From assembly GCA_016271365.2 (NCBI GenBank), contig CM057449.1, positions 1,569,178,501 to 1,569,242,500 of the forward strand: 64,000 bases of DNA, read 5' to 3'. Below are positions 10,552 to 21,281 of this stretch, piece by piece. Position 1 is the first letter of the stretch. Each line of letters starts with the position of its first letter. Source of the stretch: Neoceratodus forsteri. Its lineage: Eukaryota; Chordata; Ceratodontiformes; Ceratodontidae. The notes below the pieces were generated by a model. It worked only from the letters and a program-made list of their open reading frames with translations, was not told the DNA's origin and ran no database searches. The translations under genes and the position numbers were made by a program.

Positions 10552-11276
10552 CGAGGATGACACACCTTTACCTGTCACATCTGTTGTCTCAGCCAGCACA
10601 CATCTCTGAGAGACACACACACACACACACACCACAATAACATGCATGCTATTACTGTAACCATACCCCGAGGAGGGGGTCTCCTCAATACTGTACCTAG
10701 CAACAGGGCACTATTTTTATGGTGTAGGAATAAATTAAAGAAAAATTATTAAAAGTGTAAAACAAAATTGTGTTACTTTATTTATGTCACCAAAAAAGGG
10801 GAGACATTGTATAATCACAATAAACTACTCCAGAATGTGGGTTATGCTGAGATTTACCCACAGCTCACGTGGTTTGACCACTCGGCCTGCAGCCTCATGG
10901 CCAAATCACACCAGCCTTGGGTAAATCCCAGCATAACCCACACCCAATTTAAAAAAAAAAGGTTTTTTACCTTCTTGGCATGTTGTGAGCGCACATTTAA
11001 GAGTCAAAGCTGGATGCATATGAAGCACTCTTAAGGACTACAAGAGTGCTTCATGTGATCCTCAGTTAACACTGCTGAATGGATGGGACAACTGTGTTGA
11101 GCTATAATCATATTTAGCCATGCTAGGGGTACCATGAACACTAAAGAAGCTGAGGCCCAGTATGAGCTGCATGGAGTGAGCTGGCAGTCTTGCATTCCAT
11201 TATGTAGCATGCTGTGTGTAAGACTGCCCAAGTTTGCTGTCTGGGAGGAAGGTTTAAGCCTGGGTCATGTCCAGAA
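10552..11276. other. Spacer between DIRS copies B and C: (AC)n and two small hairpins
   Basis: A dinucleotide (AC)n tract lies at about 10612-10632. An inverted repeat pairs 10837-10862 (GTGGGTTATGCTGAGATTTACC) with 10919-10943 (GGTAAATCCCAGCATAACCCAC). A second hairpin pairs AAGCACTCTT at about 11022-11033 with AAGAGTGCTT at about 11043-11052. These resemble ends of short non-autonomous DNA elements, but I could not fix a target duplication. No gene is seen. Confidence 0.5.
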
Positions 11277-11676
11277 ATGTAAATTATGTACCTACCGTAA
11301 TTCTTGATCTTCTTGAACGAAGTCTCCATCACTCATTCACACTAGTGGGACTACGCTGGAGGCGCTAGGACCGAGCAGAAGCCACAAATCTTCAGGAAGG
11401 CTTGAGCCAAGGTAGGACCGTGCATGTGTGGTGCCGTGAGACTGGCTCGGGCCATATTGGCTATCTCGGTGTCGACCCTCCAACCGCCTCAGTACCTTTT
11501 TTACAGAGGAGGTGCAGTGTAAACTAACTTAGTAAAACTAACCTATGTCGGACGTAAGATAGTCCGTGTGACCCGTGTAAGAAGGGTCAACACTACAGTG
11601 TCTTCACAGCCCAGCTAATGAGAGACTGAAGACCAAAACCAAGATAAGTGAGCTTGGGGGATGGTGGGTGGGCATG

Positions 11677-11793
11677 TGAATGAGTGGTGGAGACTTCGTC
11701 CAAGAAGATCAAGAATTACCGTAGGTACATAATTTACATATCTTCCTGGACATAAAGTTTCCAACACTCATTCACACTAGTGGGAGAGTACTG
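11677..11793. repeat. Internal complementary region of DIRS copy C
   Basis: The first part inverts the left terminus from 11277 (TAATTTACAT at its end). The part starting ATCTTCCTGGACATAAAGT at 11740 inverts the right terminus ending at 18286. The structure matches the one in copy B. Confidence 0.85.
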
Positions 11794-11857
11794 AGCCAAA
11801 ATAATCCCCCGAGAAGGGCGACAGGAGAGAAAGGAGCTCACTCAGGACAGAATTCCA

Positions 11858-13149
11858 TTAAGCATTGTCCTGCCAAAGGATGGATGCTGTCTGGCATGGA
11901 CATCTAAGGCATAGTGCTTCACAAAGGTGTGCACAGAGTTCCAAGTAGCTGTATTGCAGATGTCTGCAATGGGCAAGTTCCGTATTTCTGCCAGAGACAC
12001 CGTGGCTGCTCTGGTAAAGTGGGTGTACAGTCACCCTGCCTTCCAGCTTGACCTGTGCCATCGAATAGCAATGGCGGAGGCATGCTACCAGCCATGCCGA
12101 AATACACCTGATGGCAACAGGCTGACCCAGCCGGGCCATGCTGAATGAGACAAGGAGTTGCTTGGATTTGCAGATTTCTTTAGTTCTGTTGATGTAGAAC
12201 CGCAAAACTCTTTTTACATCCAGAGAATGTAGGGTACGTTCCCTTTCATTCTGGAAGTTCACAAAGTAGGTCAGAAGGACTAAGGGCTGGTTCAGGTGGA
12301 ATTCCGAGACTACTTTTGAAAGAAATTTAGGGTGAGTTCTGAGAACCACCTTGTCCTTGTGAAATACTGTATATGGTGGGTTTGTGACTAGGGCATGTAT
12401 TTTGGACACTCTGAGAGCAGAAGTCATGGCTACAAGGAAGGCAGCCTTCCGGGTCAGAAAATTCAAGTTGAAGGTTGCTAGAGGCTCAAAAGGTTTATGA
12501 GTGAGCATGTCTAGCACAAGGTTGATATCCCAAGTGGCTGCCGGTCTCCTGACTGGTGGCCTAGTGTGGAGGATACCCTTAAGGAACCTCTTAACCAAGG
12601 GCAGCTGAGCCACTGACATATTGTGGATAGGCTCATGGTAAGTCGAAATCGCATGGTGTACCTTCGCCATCAATGATTCTAGCCCTGCATTTGACAGGTC
12701 TAGCAGGTACTCTAATACATTGTTTGGTGAGCAAGAAAAGGGGTCCAGGGAGGACTTTGCACACCAGATGGAGAATCATTTCCACTTTGCCGTATAGGTT
12801 TTCCTAATGGCCGGTTTGTGTGCTGCTAAGAGAATGTCTGAGACTCTGTGGGAGATGTTGAATCTACCAACTTCTGTCTCTTCAGGCACCAGGCGTGGAG
12901 ATGAAGGGACCTCAGTTTGGGATGGACCACTGGGCCCTGTGTCAGAAAGTCCATTTGAAGTGGTAGTTATCTCGGTGAAACTTCCAATAATCTGTTGATT
13001 AATGGAAACCAAATCTGACAAGGTCAGTATGGGGCGATGAGAATCATTCTCCATCCCCGCGTGCCTCCAGCATGAGCAGCACTCTCTGGATTAAGGGAAG
13101 AGGAGGAAATACATACAGAAAGCCTCTTGTCTACCACAGTCTGAATGCA
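11858..13149 (-). pseudogene. DIRS tyrosine recombinase, copy C (broken)
   Basis: A 271-residue frame (11858-12673) starts in the core-binding domain (PLVKRFLKGILHTRPPVR). It continues through the first catalytic Arg box (TSALRVSKIHAL) and FLSKVVSEFHLNQPLVL to AIRCISAWLVACLRHCY. After LEGRV the frame shifts, so the H-x-x-R box and the tyrosine region are lost from that frame. The upstream frame 12776-13054 carries VSDILLAAHKPAIRKTY. The LINE insertion at 13150 severs it from RNase H. Confidence 0.8.
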
Positions 13150-13714
13150 AACTCCTCCTGCCACTGACCCCAGGTGTACCCACCTGGCAACACTAGGCAA
13201 TTAACTCCTAGAGGTTTACCCACCTAGCCGCACCAGTCTCCCAATGCCTAGGGGGTTTCCCACCTAGCCACACCAGTCCCCTGCCTACACTGTGCCCTCC
13301 TGCCTGTTTTTTATTCTATAGGTTACTGATGTGTCACCTCACAGTCTTGCACATACTGTGTATTTATTTCTACGCATGACACACTGTCTAGATGTTACCC
13401 ACTGTATATGCTATGTTTACAACATGCACACCCAACCTTTGTATCTACCTTTGCCTACAATTGCTGTTTGTGTACCAAGCGTCATATTGTAAACAGCTTT
13501 CGCTGTCACTCACTGGACTTGTACCTTACCAATGCATTGTGCTTTAATTGCTGTATCTGAATCTATCTCCTTCATGTGTAATTAGTTGTTCATTTTGTAT
13601 TATCTGCCATCCTGTGTCATGTTATGTGGCCCGGGTCGTGCCTGAAAATGGTCCCTGGAATCAGTGCACTTACCCGGTTATCAAAGTCATAAATAAATAA
13701 ATAAAATATATAAA
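13150..13714 (+). mobile_element. LINE 3' end fragment inside DIRS copy C (plus strand)
   Basis: The DIRS sequence ...CTGAATGCA resumes as TCCTGACAG after this 565-bp insert. The insert ends with (TAAA)n-type repeats at about 13690-13712. Its 3' terminal motif (GGTCGTGCCTGAAAATGG, then ACCCGGTTATCAAA) resembles that of the L2-like LINE ending at 10197 (GGTCTGACCTGAAAAAGGGC, then ACCTGGTTAACAAA), so it is probably a related family. Three imperfect copies of a CCCACCTAGCC-containing unit lie at about 13180-13275. No coding sequence remains. Confidence 0.65.
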
Positions 13715-14440
13715 TCCTGACAGAAAACGCCAGGTTCTGGATTTCTTGAGGAGAATAGAGGCAGTTTTGAGCTGAGTGGGGACACAAAAGGTCCAGGTAC
13801 GGAGTGCCAAACTCTTCGAAGAGCGAGTGCATGACGTTTGAGTCGATAGACCACTTGTGTGGATCCGCCTCTGTTCTGCTGAGGTAATTCACCAGATTGT
13901 TCTGGATTTCTGGCAGGTAGACTGCCTGAATAATTGCTTTGTGCTCTAGGCACCATTCCCACACTCTCATCGCTTCCCTGCACAGAGTGCTCCACCCTGC
14001 TTGTTGATGTAATACATCACTGCCTTGTTGTCCATCTGAAGGAGGATTACTTTGTGACTCTGGGCCCAGATAGCATACAGGACTGCTGTCATTTCCAGGA
14101 CATTTATGTGTATTTGAGACTTGTCCTAACTCCACAGACCCTGGGTGTGGAGATCCTGACAGTGAGCTCCCCAGCCGATCAGAGATGCATCTGTGGTGAT
14201 GGTGATCTGTGTCTCCAGTGCGGCAAAGTGAAAGCCTTGAAGAAGGTTGTCCTCCTGAGTCCACCAGGTGAGTGACCTCATTAGGGGTTCTGTTACCTTG
14301 ATGTGAAAGGACTGTGGATGTGTGGTTTGGGACCACTGAGTACTGAGCATCCACTGTGTGGTTCTTATGTGCAGGCGAGCCAGAGGCATCGTGAACACTG
14401 ATGGTGCCATGAGACCCAGCATCCGCAGCATCGAGAGAGC
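13715..14440 (-). pseudogene. DIRS RNase H domain, copy C
   Basis: The minus strand reads TDASLIGWGAHCQDLHTQG (near 14126-14200, first catalytic Asp) and DVLHQQAGWSTLCREAMRVW. The frame 13617-14444 then continues into YLSRTEADPHKWS and FGTPYLDLL. The HINVLEM box lies in another frame near 14080-14110, so at least two frameshifts separate the catalytic elements. The 3' part of the 13617-14444 frame runs into the LINE insert, and those last residues are not element coding. Confidence 0.75.
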
Positions 14441-15308
14441 TCAAACTGAGTCATTCTCCTTGATGAAGTGAGCCATCTGGAGGATATTGTTTCTCCTGTC
14501 TTTCAGAAGGAAGGCTCTTGCCCTGGAGGTGTCCAGCAGAGCTCCTATGAAGAAGAGTTGTTGGAAAGGCTGTGGCTGAGATTTTTCCAGATTCAACAGA
14601 AACTTGGAAGCCATGGCCACTGCTTCCTGTGTCCCTTGTCTGGAGGAGCTTGCTAGAAGCCAATTGTCTAGATATGGGAATACTTGAATTCTGAGTTTCC
14701 TGAGATGTGCAGCAAGTACTGCAAAGCTCTTTCTAAAGATGCGAGGCACTGAGGACAGCCCAAAGGGCAGGACTCTGAATTGGTAGTGCTGACCCAGAGC
14801 CAGAAAGCGGAGATACTTGTGGTGGTTCAGGTGCATGGGGACATATTGGTAGGCATCCTGCATGTCTAGGGAAGTCAGCCAATTGTTTTGATGAATCAGA
14901 GGTAGGAGCATACCGAGAGATATCATCTTGAATTTCTCTTTGAAGAGGAATTTGTTTAACTTTCTTAGATCTAGAATAGGGTGCATACCGCCTGTTTTCT
15001 TTGGAACTAGGAAGTAGTGGGAGTAGAAACCTGTGTACCATTCTGTTTGCGGAACCACTTCTACTGCCCTGTTGTTCAGAAGGTCCTGAATCTTGGTGGT
15101 GAGGAGGTCTGACTGGGTGATAGACAGCTTGGGCTGTTACTTGGGTGGATGATACAGAGGGGTATCCTAAAAATTTAGAGAGTAACCTTCGTGAATTATC
15201 CTGAGGACCCATTTGTTCATGGTGATTGACTTCTACTGGTTGTAAAACTGAGTGAGATGGCCCCCACTGCCGAAGAAGAGTCCCACTTGGGCAGCTGAGG
15301 TGGGACAT
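14441..15308 (-). pseudogene. DIRS reverse transcriptase, copy C (active site changed to YLDN)
   Basis: The frame 14441-15058 is open for 205 residues. It has FLVPKKTGGMHPILDLRKLN, TSLDMQDAYQYVPM (motif A), LPFGLSSVPRIF, then VFPYLDNWLLAS and FIGALLDTS. The second active-site aspartate is Asn (GAC to AAC at a CpG), which should abolish polymerisation. The N-terminal part lies in another frame (14733-15308, ending near 15308). Otherwise this is the best-preserved RT of family 1. Confidence 0.85.
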
Positions 15309-15470
15309 GGGCCAAGTCTTCAGAGGGTGGTACTAGGCCCCTTCGGGCCCTGTGCCTTCTGCTGTATTTTTATTTTGTGGCTGGGGGGGGCCTTGGTTCT
15401 TGTTGAAGGCCCCTCAGCCTTTGCCACAAAAGGACCAACAGTTATGAAACTATCGTCGATGTCTGCCCTG

Positions 15471-17040
15471 TTAAGGGAAAGCAGGGGTCGGTCTGGCCGT
15501 CTTAATAGCAGTCCTTGTTTCCTCGGTGGCCTCTAGTGCCTGCTCCACTTGTGGGCCAAAGAGATATACCCCATCAAATGGAAAATTCATGGCTCTCTGT
15601 TGAGTGTCATTTGTGAATCCTGAAGTCTGTAACCATGAGTGATGCCGGGTGCATATCCCAGCTTCTGCCACTCTCGAAGCAGTGTCAAAGGCATCCATAG
15701 CAGCCTTAAGTTACTGATTATTGGACTCAATGCCTCTAGTAATGGTTTGGAGAAGCTCTAAACTAATGTCAGACTCCAGAAGAGCCTTCACAGTGGCTAA
15801 AAGCGAGTGCCAGAGGGTATACTCATATTGAGAGAACTAGACCTAGTAGCTAGCAATATGCATTCCTAGGGTAGCAGCGGCGAACACTCGCTTCCCTGAA
15901 GTGTCAGTCTTACGGGATTCTTCATTTACTGGACGAGCCATAGATTCCTGAGGGAGAACTGCTTTGCCATTTTCTGCCAAGACCACTACAGCGCCCGCAA
16001 AGGCTTGAGAGGCCAGGATTGATCTATTCTTGGGGGGAGCATAGTTCCTGTCTATGGACTTAGCCACAGATGGAATGAGTGCTGGACTGTCCCACACCAT
16101 CTATGAAAGAGTCTCGAAAGAGGGCTGTACTGGAAGTGTCAATTCCACAGGGATTTCAGGGACATGTAGATATTGAAGGTGCAACAGTTTCCCAGGATCC
16201 ACCTCAGAAGTGTGGAGAGAAAGGGTGGAATTCATATTTTTCAGGAGAGACTTTTTTTTCTTTTTTTATACTTGTAAGTAAGATGAGCAAAATTGCCTGT
16301 TTTCACCAATGACAAGTTACAGAAAATACTTAAGCGTACATAATATTATACAAAGACAAAATATTGAACATAATACAAAAATACAAAAAAAACAAGCAAC
16401 AATTAACAATTAATTATTTAATATAGACATGAACAGGTATCATTTTCCTTCAACCAATATTTTAGTCTAGTTTTAAAAGACCACATTATCATACTTTCTG
16501 TAATATCGACAGGTAATGAGTTAAAAAACAGAGGAGCCCTGTATAAAGTAGATCTCTGGCCAAAAGCAGATCAAAACAGCAGAATTTCACAGGTAGATTT
16601 AGTCTGGGATCTAGTACCACTGGAATTAAGAAACCTAGGAAACAATAATGAAACTACAGAAGATATAAGGCCACTTTTTACCTTAAACATCGTAGTACCC
16701 ATTTTATGCAAAATCCTATTTTTAAGAGATAAACTATGAGTATATTTAAATAAAAAACAATAATTTGTTCGAAAAAGAGCATCAAGCATGAAACGTAAAA
16801 TAGAGTCATAAGTTACCATAAGTTTATTAAATAATTGACCAGAGAAAGAAGAGTAAATAATAATACCATAATCCAAAGTACTCATCAAAAAGCTATGTGC
16901 AAGTAAGATCCTTGATTCTTTGGTCACTTAAAGGATAGGTCCTTGACCAAAGGCTCTGCTGAAGTAGAGGGCTTACTTTCCACTCCAAAGGATGAATCTT
17001 AATCAAGATAGTCTCCTAATTGCAGATCAGGATCAATATT
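15471..17040 (-). pseudogene. DIRS Gag-like protein, copy C (interrupted by a LINE)
   Basis: The frame 15471-15698 reads AEAGICTRHHSWLQTSGF and FPFDGVYLFGPQVEQAL. The frame 15843-16100 reads DRNYAPPKNRS and KESRKTDTSGKRVFAAATL. Both match the Gag-like block of copy B. The N-terminal part continues beyond the LINE insertion, at 16926-17040. Stops separate the pieces (for example near 15715 and 15842). Confidence 0.7.
16251..16925 (-). mobile_element. LINE 3' fragment inside the Gag-like gene of copy C (minus strand)
   Basis: DIRS sequence ...CAGGAGAGACTT is interrupted and resumes as CTTAAAGGATAGG. The minus-strand frame 16571-16927 gives a 118-residue LINE C-terminal region (ILLAHSFLMSTLDYGIIIY, then RFLNSSGTRSQT). 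The 3' UTR then runs to an A-rich tail, seen on the plus strand as T-rich sequence at 16251-16268. It is 5'-truncated. It is a different subfamily from the LINE at 8112-10197, since the sequences do not align closely. Confidence 0.72.
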
Positions 17041-17950
17041 ATCTCCTACTAGCCCAGAAGGATGGATGTGCTCCCTGAATCGGTGTTGAAAATCCCGGCA
17101 CCTGAGGTGGCGTCGGCACTGCAGATGGCGCTGGCTATGTCAACACCACGGCCAGAGCCGTAGGCAGTGCCACAACTGGTGCAAGGCGAGTACTTGGAGA
17201 CCCCAACCCCGACACCTGGGCACCCAAGGCTGAAGATCTGAAAACATGAGTAGGAGAGGGTAGTACCTGTGCTGGCCCCTGTGCCGCAGCCATGTGAGGG
17301 GGAAAAGCACAACAGCATGGCCTCAATGGCACTGAAGAAGGTGTCGCATGACTAGGTTGACCCAACTGCCCCACCCATGGGTCCGAGGCCCCCAGGCCCG
17401 AAGACCCCAGGGCCGGTCTCGCAGGCACGGACAGTCGGGACACCGCTGAACCCACTGCTCCATCAGAGCAGCCCAATAATGAAACTGCTCACCGGAGGAC
17501 CCCCACCAGGGGGAGGGAAGGAACTCCGGAGTCGAGGATCTCAGCTGCTAGGAGCCGAGGCCGCAGGCGACTCCGACACAGCCAAGGTTGGCCTCCTGTC
17601 CTATGCTACTGATAATTTTCATACAGACGTACCAGAGAGCGACCTGAAGCAGTACCACTTCTTCTTCAACCAGTGGGACAAAGAAAAACTCGAGGCAGAC
17701 TGGTGCCAGGTCCTCAACATCAATCAGGTATGGGCCCACTTCTTTTTGTGCTTTTGGGAGGACCGCCCTCCCTCCCAAGCACCTGACTGCCTATAGTCAG
17801 ACCCCCCCTCCATAGAGGGCAGCAGACCAGACCAGTCCTGCTGCTGAAACAGTTTTCCAGTGAAGTCTCCCTACCGTCACCGGCCCCATTTGTGGTCAAC
17901 TCCATGGAAGTCGGGCTGAAGAAGACTTCACTGTTCTTCATTGAAAAAAG
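17041..17950 (-). pseudogene. 5' coding remnant of DIRS copy C
   Basis: This is homologous to 6784-7487 of copy B. Both contain the same Pro/Ala-rich segment, followed upstream by an acidic and aromatic stretch and then a segment starting MEST-like near 17900. No frame stays open for the whole region. No cysteine motif comparable to that of families 2-4 is seen. Confidence 0.4.
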
Positions 17951-18059
17951 TTTTTTTTTTTTTTTTAAAACAAACAGCTAAATAAAACTAATCAAATACT
18001 GAATGACTATGCTGCTGTCATATAGATGTGAAGAATTGACTCCTGGTAGGTGAGTGATG

Positions 18060-18286
18060 TCATCACTGAAGTGCACTCAACGGTGGGGAAAAAAGGAACT
18101 GAGGCAGTTGGAGGATCAACACCAAAATAGCCTATATGGCCCGAGCCAGTCTCGTGGCACCACGCATGTGCAGTCCTACCTCGGCGCTGGCCCTCCTGAA
18201 GATTTTTGGCTCCCACTTGGTCCTAGCACCTCTGGCATAGTCCCACTAGTGTGAATGAGTGGTGGAGACTTTACGTCCAGGAAGAT
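18060..18286 (-). repeat. Right inverted terminal repeat of DIRS copy C
   Basis: This inverse-complements 11307-11535 and keeps the ACTAGTGTGAATGAGTGG block and the CCTCCTGAAGATTTTTGGCT block. It ends ...CGTCCAGGAAGAT, identical to the copy B end except for one base. Confidence 0.82.
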
Positions 18287-18379
18287 CAGCTCCTATGAAC
18301 AGCAGTACCTGGGAGAGCTCCAACGGTGACTCTGCATGGTTCAGCAGGACTCCCATGGATGCTAGAAACTGGAATGGAA
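18287..18379 (-). mobile_element. Isolated DIRS RT fragment between copies C and D
   Basis: About 90 bp match the RT thumb region of the family-1 copies (compare 4716-4790 and 60250-60330), including the GCTCCTATGAA and AGCAGGACTCCCATGGATG blocks. It abuts the right end of copy C and the left end of copy D exactly. It is therefore the remainder of an older DIRS copy that was cut up by later insertions. Confidence 0.6.
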
Positions 18380-18729
18380 AGAACAATTACGTAAGAACTT
18401 ACCATAACAGTAGATCTTCAAAGGGGATCTCAGCCATCAGGTCATACCATAGGAACTTCGCTGTCAATAAAGCAGGATCCACACAGAAGATTTTCAGCAG
18501 TACAACTGGGGCCGCCCATGCCGTCGATATCATCAACCTTATAAAGGCGGGAGCGGCCCCACTCCCTCCTCAGTTCTTTCCCCCAGAGACAAAGGGAGCA
18601 TAGCTCCAGCCACGGGGGACCAAGAAGAGAAAGAGGTGCCAAGGCCTATATGAAAGGCTGGATACACCAGACAGCCAATTCCAGTACAGGAGCCCCAAGA
18701 AGGGGGATGGTGGGAGGGAAAGGAGACCT

Positions 18730-18825
18730 GATGACTGAGATCCCCTCAAAGATCTACTGTTACAGTAAGTTCTTACGTAACTGTTCTATCTTCTTTGGGG
18801 GTAACTCAGTCAACAGGTTACCCCT
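18730..18825. repeat. Internal complementary region of DIRS copy D
   Basis: The first half inverts the left end (…TTACGTAACTGTTCT). The second half, starting ATCTTCTTTGGGGG at 18788, inverts the right end at 24558. The join has the same |ATCTT form as in all other copies. Confidence 0.83.
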
Positions 18826-18886
18826 TAGGAATGATGCCCAAGCAGTTACAGGTGCAGACAGTCTGGGAGGAGGGCTCACAATAAAC

Positions 18887-20353
18887 TTAAGACAGGAGGC
18901 ACTGCAGCACAGCCCTGCCAAAACCTGCATGGGCTCTTGAGGCAATGTCCAGACTGTAGTGCTTGGGGAAAGTATGGACGGTACTCCAGGTGGCAGCCGC
19001 ACAAATGTCAGTGACTGAGACCCCTTGGAAACAAGTCACAGAGGTCGACATGCCTCTTGTGGAATGAGCTTTAACCGCTCCAGGCAATTCTTTGCCGTAC
19101 GTGTTGTAACAGAACACAATGTAATTTGCCAACCATTTGGATAAACATTGCTTGGAAACTGAAGTGCCCTCTCTACCTGGGGCAAAGGAAACAAACAACT
19201 GCTTCGACTCTCTACATTCTTTGGTGAGAAGCAAGTAGTACTTCAAAGATCTAACGTATGCGGCAGTGCTTCCCCTGGATTGGCATGCTCAGGAAAATAA
19301 ACAGGAAGGTGGATAGATTGGTTGAGTGTAAACTTAGAGATCACCTTACTGAGAAACTTAGGATTTGTGTGCAAGGACACCCCGTTTTTGTGAAAAATCA
19401 AATAAGGCTCCTCGCACCAGAGGGCCTGAAGCTCTGAAATTCTTAGAGCAGAAGTAATGACAACTAAAAATAATGCTTTCCTAGAGAGAAAGCGTAGCTA
19501 GCAAGTTGCAGCGGACTCAAAATGAGACACAGTCAACTTCTCCAAAACAACATTCAAATCCCAAGCCCATGCCTCTCAACTGCTATGAATTTCACATAGT
19601 GCTATGATTTTCACACTCAAATGTACCCTTGCTCGGCATAGGTGTACTGATGTTCTTAATAATGTTAGTTATTTCTGGACACAAAAACTATTAAATCATT
19701 GAACTAAATTGATAGAAACATTCATTATGACTAACTATATGGGGTTCACTATTTGTAGACATATTATTGTTTAAAATAAGAAAGTGCTACACATTCTGGC
19801 CCCTTGCTATGATTTTTGAAGAGCAGTGCTATGATTTTTAATGCTAAGAGGTTGAGAGGTATGCCCAAGCTGGGACAGGAGAATTAATTGGGGGTTTCAG
19901 ATGCAGGATGCCTCTTAAAAAGGTAAGAGAGACATCCAGCTGTGCTAGCGTGTGGTCACCCACAGACTCATGGAAGGCCGAAAAAGTCGAAAGATGTACC
20001 TTGCATGAGGAGAACTGGAGACCACAGTCAGACAGAGAAATCAGGTAGTCCAGAATCTGGCTTACTGGACAAGTGAAAGGGTCCAGGTTATGTTTGACAG
20101 CCCAGATGGCAAACTGGTTCCATTTCATGGCATACGTAGATCAAGTGGAAGGCTTTTGGGTGGCCACCAGGACATCCGCCACTCTGCTAAAGACCTCAAA
20201 CCTGATGATGGCTAAGTCCTCAGGAGCCAAGCATCCAGATGGAGGGACCATAGGCTGGGATGGACCAGGGTCCCCTGAGCCTGGGTCAGCAGGTTCCTGC
20301 AAACGGAAAGTGGGACCAGAGATTCCTCCGCTAACTGCTGTAGCAGGGGACAC
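18887..20353 (-). pseudogene. DIRS tyrosine recombinase, copy D (broken)
   Basis: The frame 18887-19246 carries the catalytic C-terminus: SVSKQCLSKWLANYIVFCY, AHSTRGMSTS (H-x-x-R), AATWSTVHTF and HYSLDIASR (tyrosine). The first Arg box lies near 19420-19470. The core-binding domain occupies 19844-20353 (ATQKPST, MKWNQFAIW, FLRGILHLKPPI). A 288-bp DNA-element remnant at 19572-19859 interrupts the gene between core-binding and catalytic domains. All catalytic residues I can read are present, but the frame is broken at several places. Confidence 0.82.
19572..19859. mobile_element. Small terminal-inverted-repeat element in the recombinase of copy D
   Basis: A 288-bp insert has 9-bp inverted ends, CCTCTCAAC and GTTGAGAGG. 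It interrupts sequence continuous in other copies (AATCCCAAG...AGCTGGGAC). ATG precedes the left end and TATG follows the right end, so the target duplication is short or decayed. The motif TGCTATGA(A/T)TTT occurs four times, twice near each end. There is no coding capacity. It is MITE-like, superfamily not determined. Confidence 0.6.
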
Positions 20354-21111
20354 ATATATGGGGGGACCAGAATGGAGCTACCAGAATCATGCTGGCCCCA
20401 TCCATCTGCAGGTTGATCCGCACTCTCTGAATGAGAGGAAACAGAGGAATGTGCAAAGAAACCTCATGCTCTAGGAGAGGGACAATGCATCTCACCAGAA
20501 ACCTCCAGACCCTGGATCTAGTGATCAAAAATTGGGCAGTTTTGCGTTGAGTGGGGATGTAAAAAGGTCCAACTCTGGATGACCCCATCTGTCTAACAAA
20601 TCTTCTGTGACAGATGAGAGAAGCTCCCATTCAGGCACACTGGACTGAGTCCAGCTGAGGCTGTCTGCCAGAGTGTTTCAGCATGCCTGGCATGTAGACT
20701 GCCGAGCATGTCAGACCATGATCCAATGCCCAGTACCACACTCTCATGGCCTCCCTGTATAGGGGCTATAAATGCATCCCCCCTTGCTTGTTGATGTAGT
20801 AGACTACACTCATTGTCTGACTGCACCAGCAGCTGACATGGAGCAAGGTGCTCTGAAAAGGTCTGCATGGCGTAGAGCACCACCCTCATCTCCAAGACAC
20901 TGATATGCAAGGTGGTTTCCAACTGGGACCAAGAGCCCTGGGTTTGGAAAGGACCCAGGTGCACTCCCCAGCCCAGACCAGATGCATCCGTGGTGAGGAT
21001 CTGCTGTAGGGAGGATATCTGGAATGGGACTCCTTGAAGCAGGTTCAAGGGGTCCATCCACCACTGTAGTCACTTGTGGACTGGGGAAGAGACCAGTGCT
21101 GGATGATCTAA
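20354..21111 (-). pseudogene. DIRS RNase H domain, copy D
   Basis: The frame 20593-21057 reads QQILTTDASGLGWGVHL (first Asp), LHISVLEMRVVLYAMQTF (Glu) and LLVQSDNE (second Asp). A frame shift follows within the YYINKQGG-equivalent, read as SLLHQQARGD in this frame. The C-terminal strand continues in 20331-20630 (MGSSRVGPFYIPTQRKTAQF). The RNase H and RT parts are separated by the mariner-like remnant at 21112-21281. Confidence 0.75.
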
Positions 21112-21281
21112 CTACAGTGGTAGCCACAGACATTGCCAGCTATTTCCAGATATTTTGTGAAATTTCTGAAGAGTTTCTCTCTGCTGCCCCTACTGTGGAA
21201 ATGCAGAAAGCAGGAGATATTTCTGGAAATATCACAGAAATTTCGGGAAATAGCTGGCAGTGTCTGTGGCTGCAACTGTAG
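21112..21281. mobile_element. Short mariner-like MITE in DIRS copy D
   Basis: The 170-bp insert has long inverted ends. The left end reads CAGTGGTAGCCACAGAC and the right end reads GTCTGTGGCTGCAACTG, each preceded or followed by TA. The inverted homology continues through CTGCCAGCTATTTCC. A TA target and CAGT-type ends fit the Tc1/mariner superfamily. There is no coding capacity. Confidence 0.7.

Larger units (their letters stand above)
11277..18286 (-). mobile_element. DIRS-type retrotransposon, copy C (family 1), both ends present, with two LINE insertions
   Basis: The left end starts ATGTAAATTATGTACC and the right end finishes ...CCAGGAAGAT. The internal complementary region is at 11677-11793, joined between 11739 and 11740. 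The minus-strand gene order matches copy B: 5' basic region (17135-17950), Gag-like (15471-16250 plus 16926-17040), RT (14441-15308), RNase H (13715-14440) and recombinase (11858-13149). Insertions at 13150-13714 and 16251-16925 are LINE 3' fragments in opposite orientations. Without them the element is about 5.8 kb. Its ITRs are diverged from those of copy B, so the two are separate insertions of one family. Confidence 0.87.

Noticed and set aside
10612..10632. (AC)n tract as a regulatory site
   Set aside because: It is an ordinary microsatellite with no adjoining gene.
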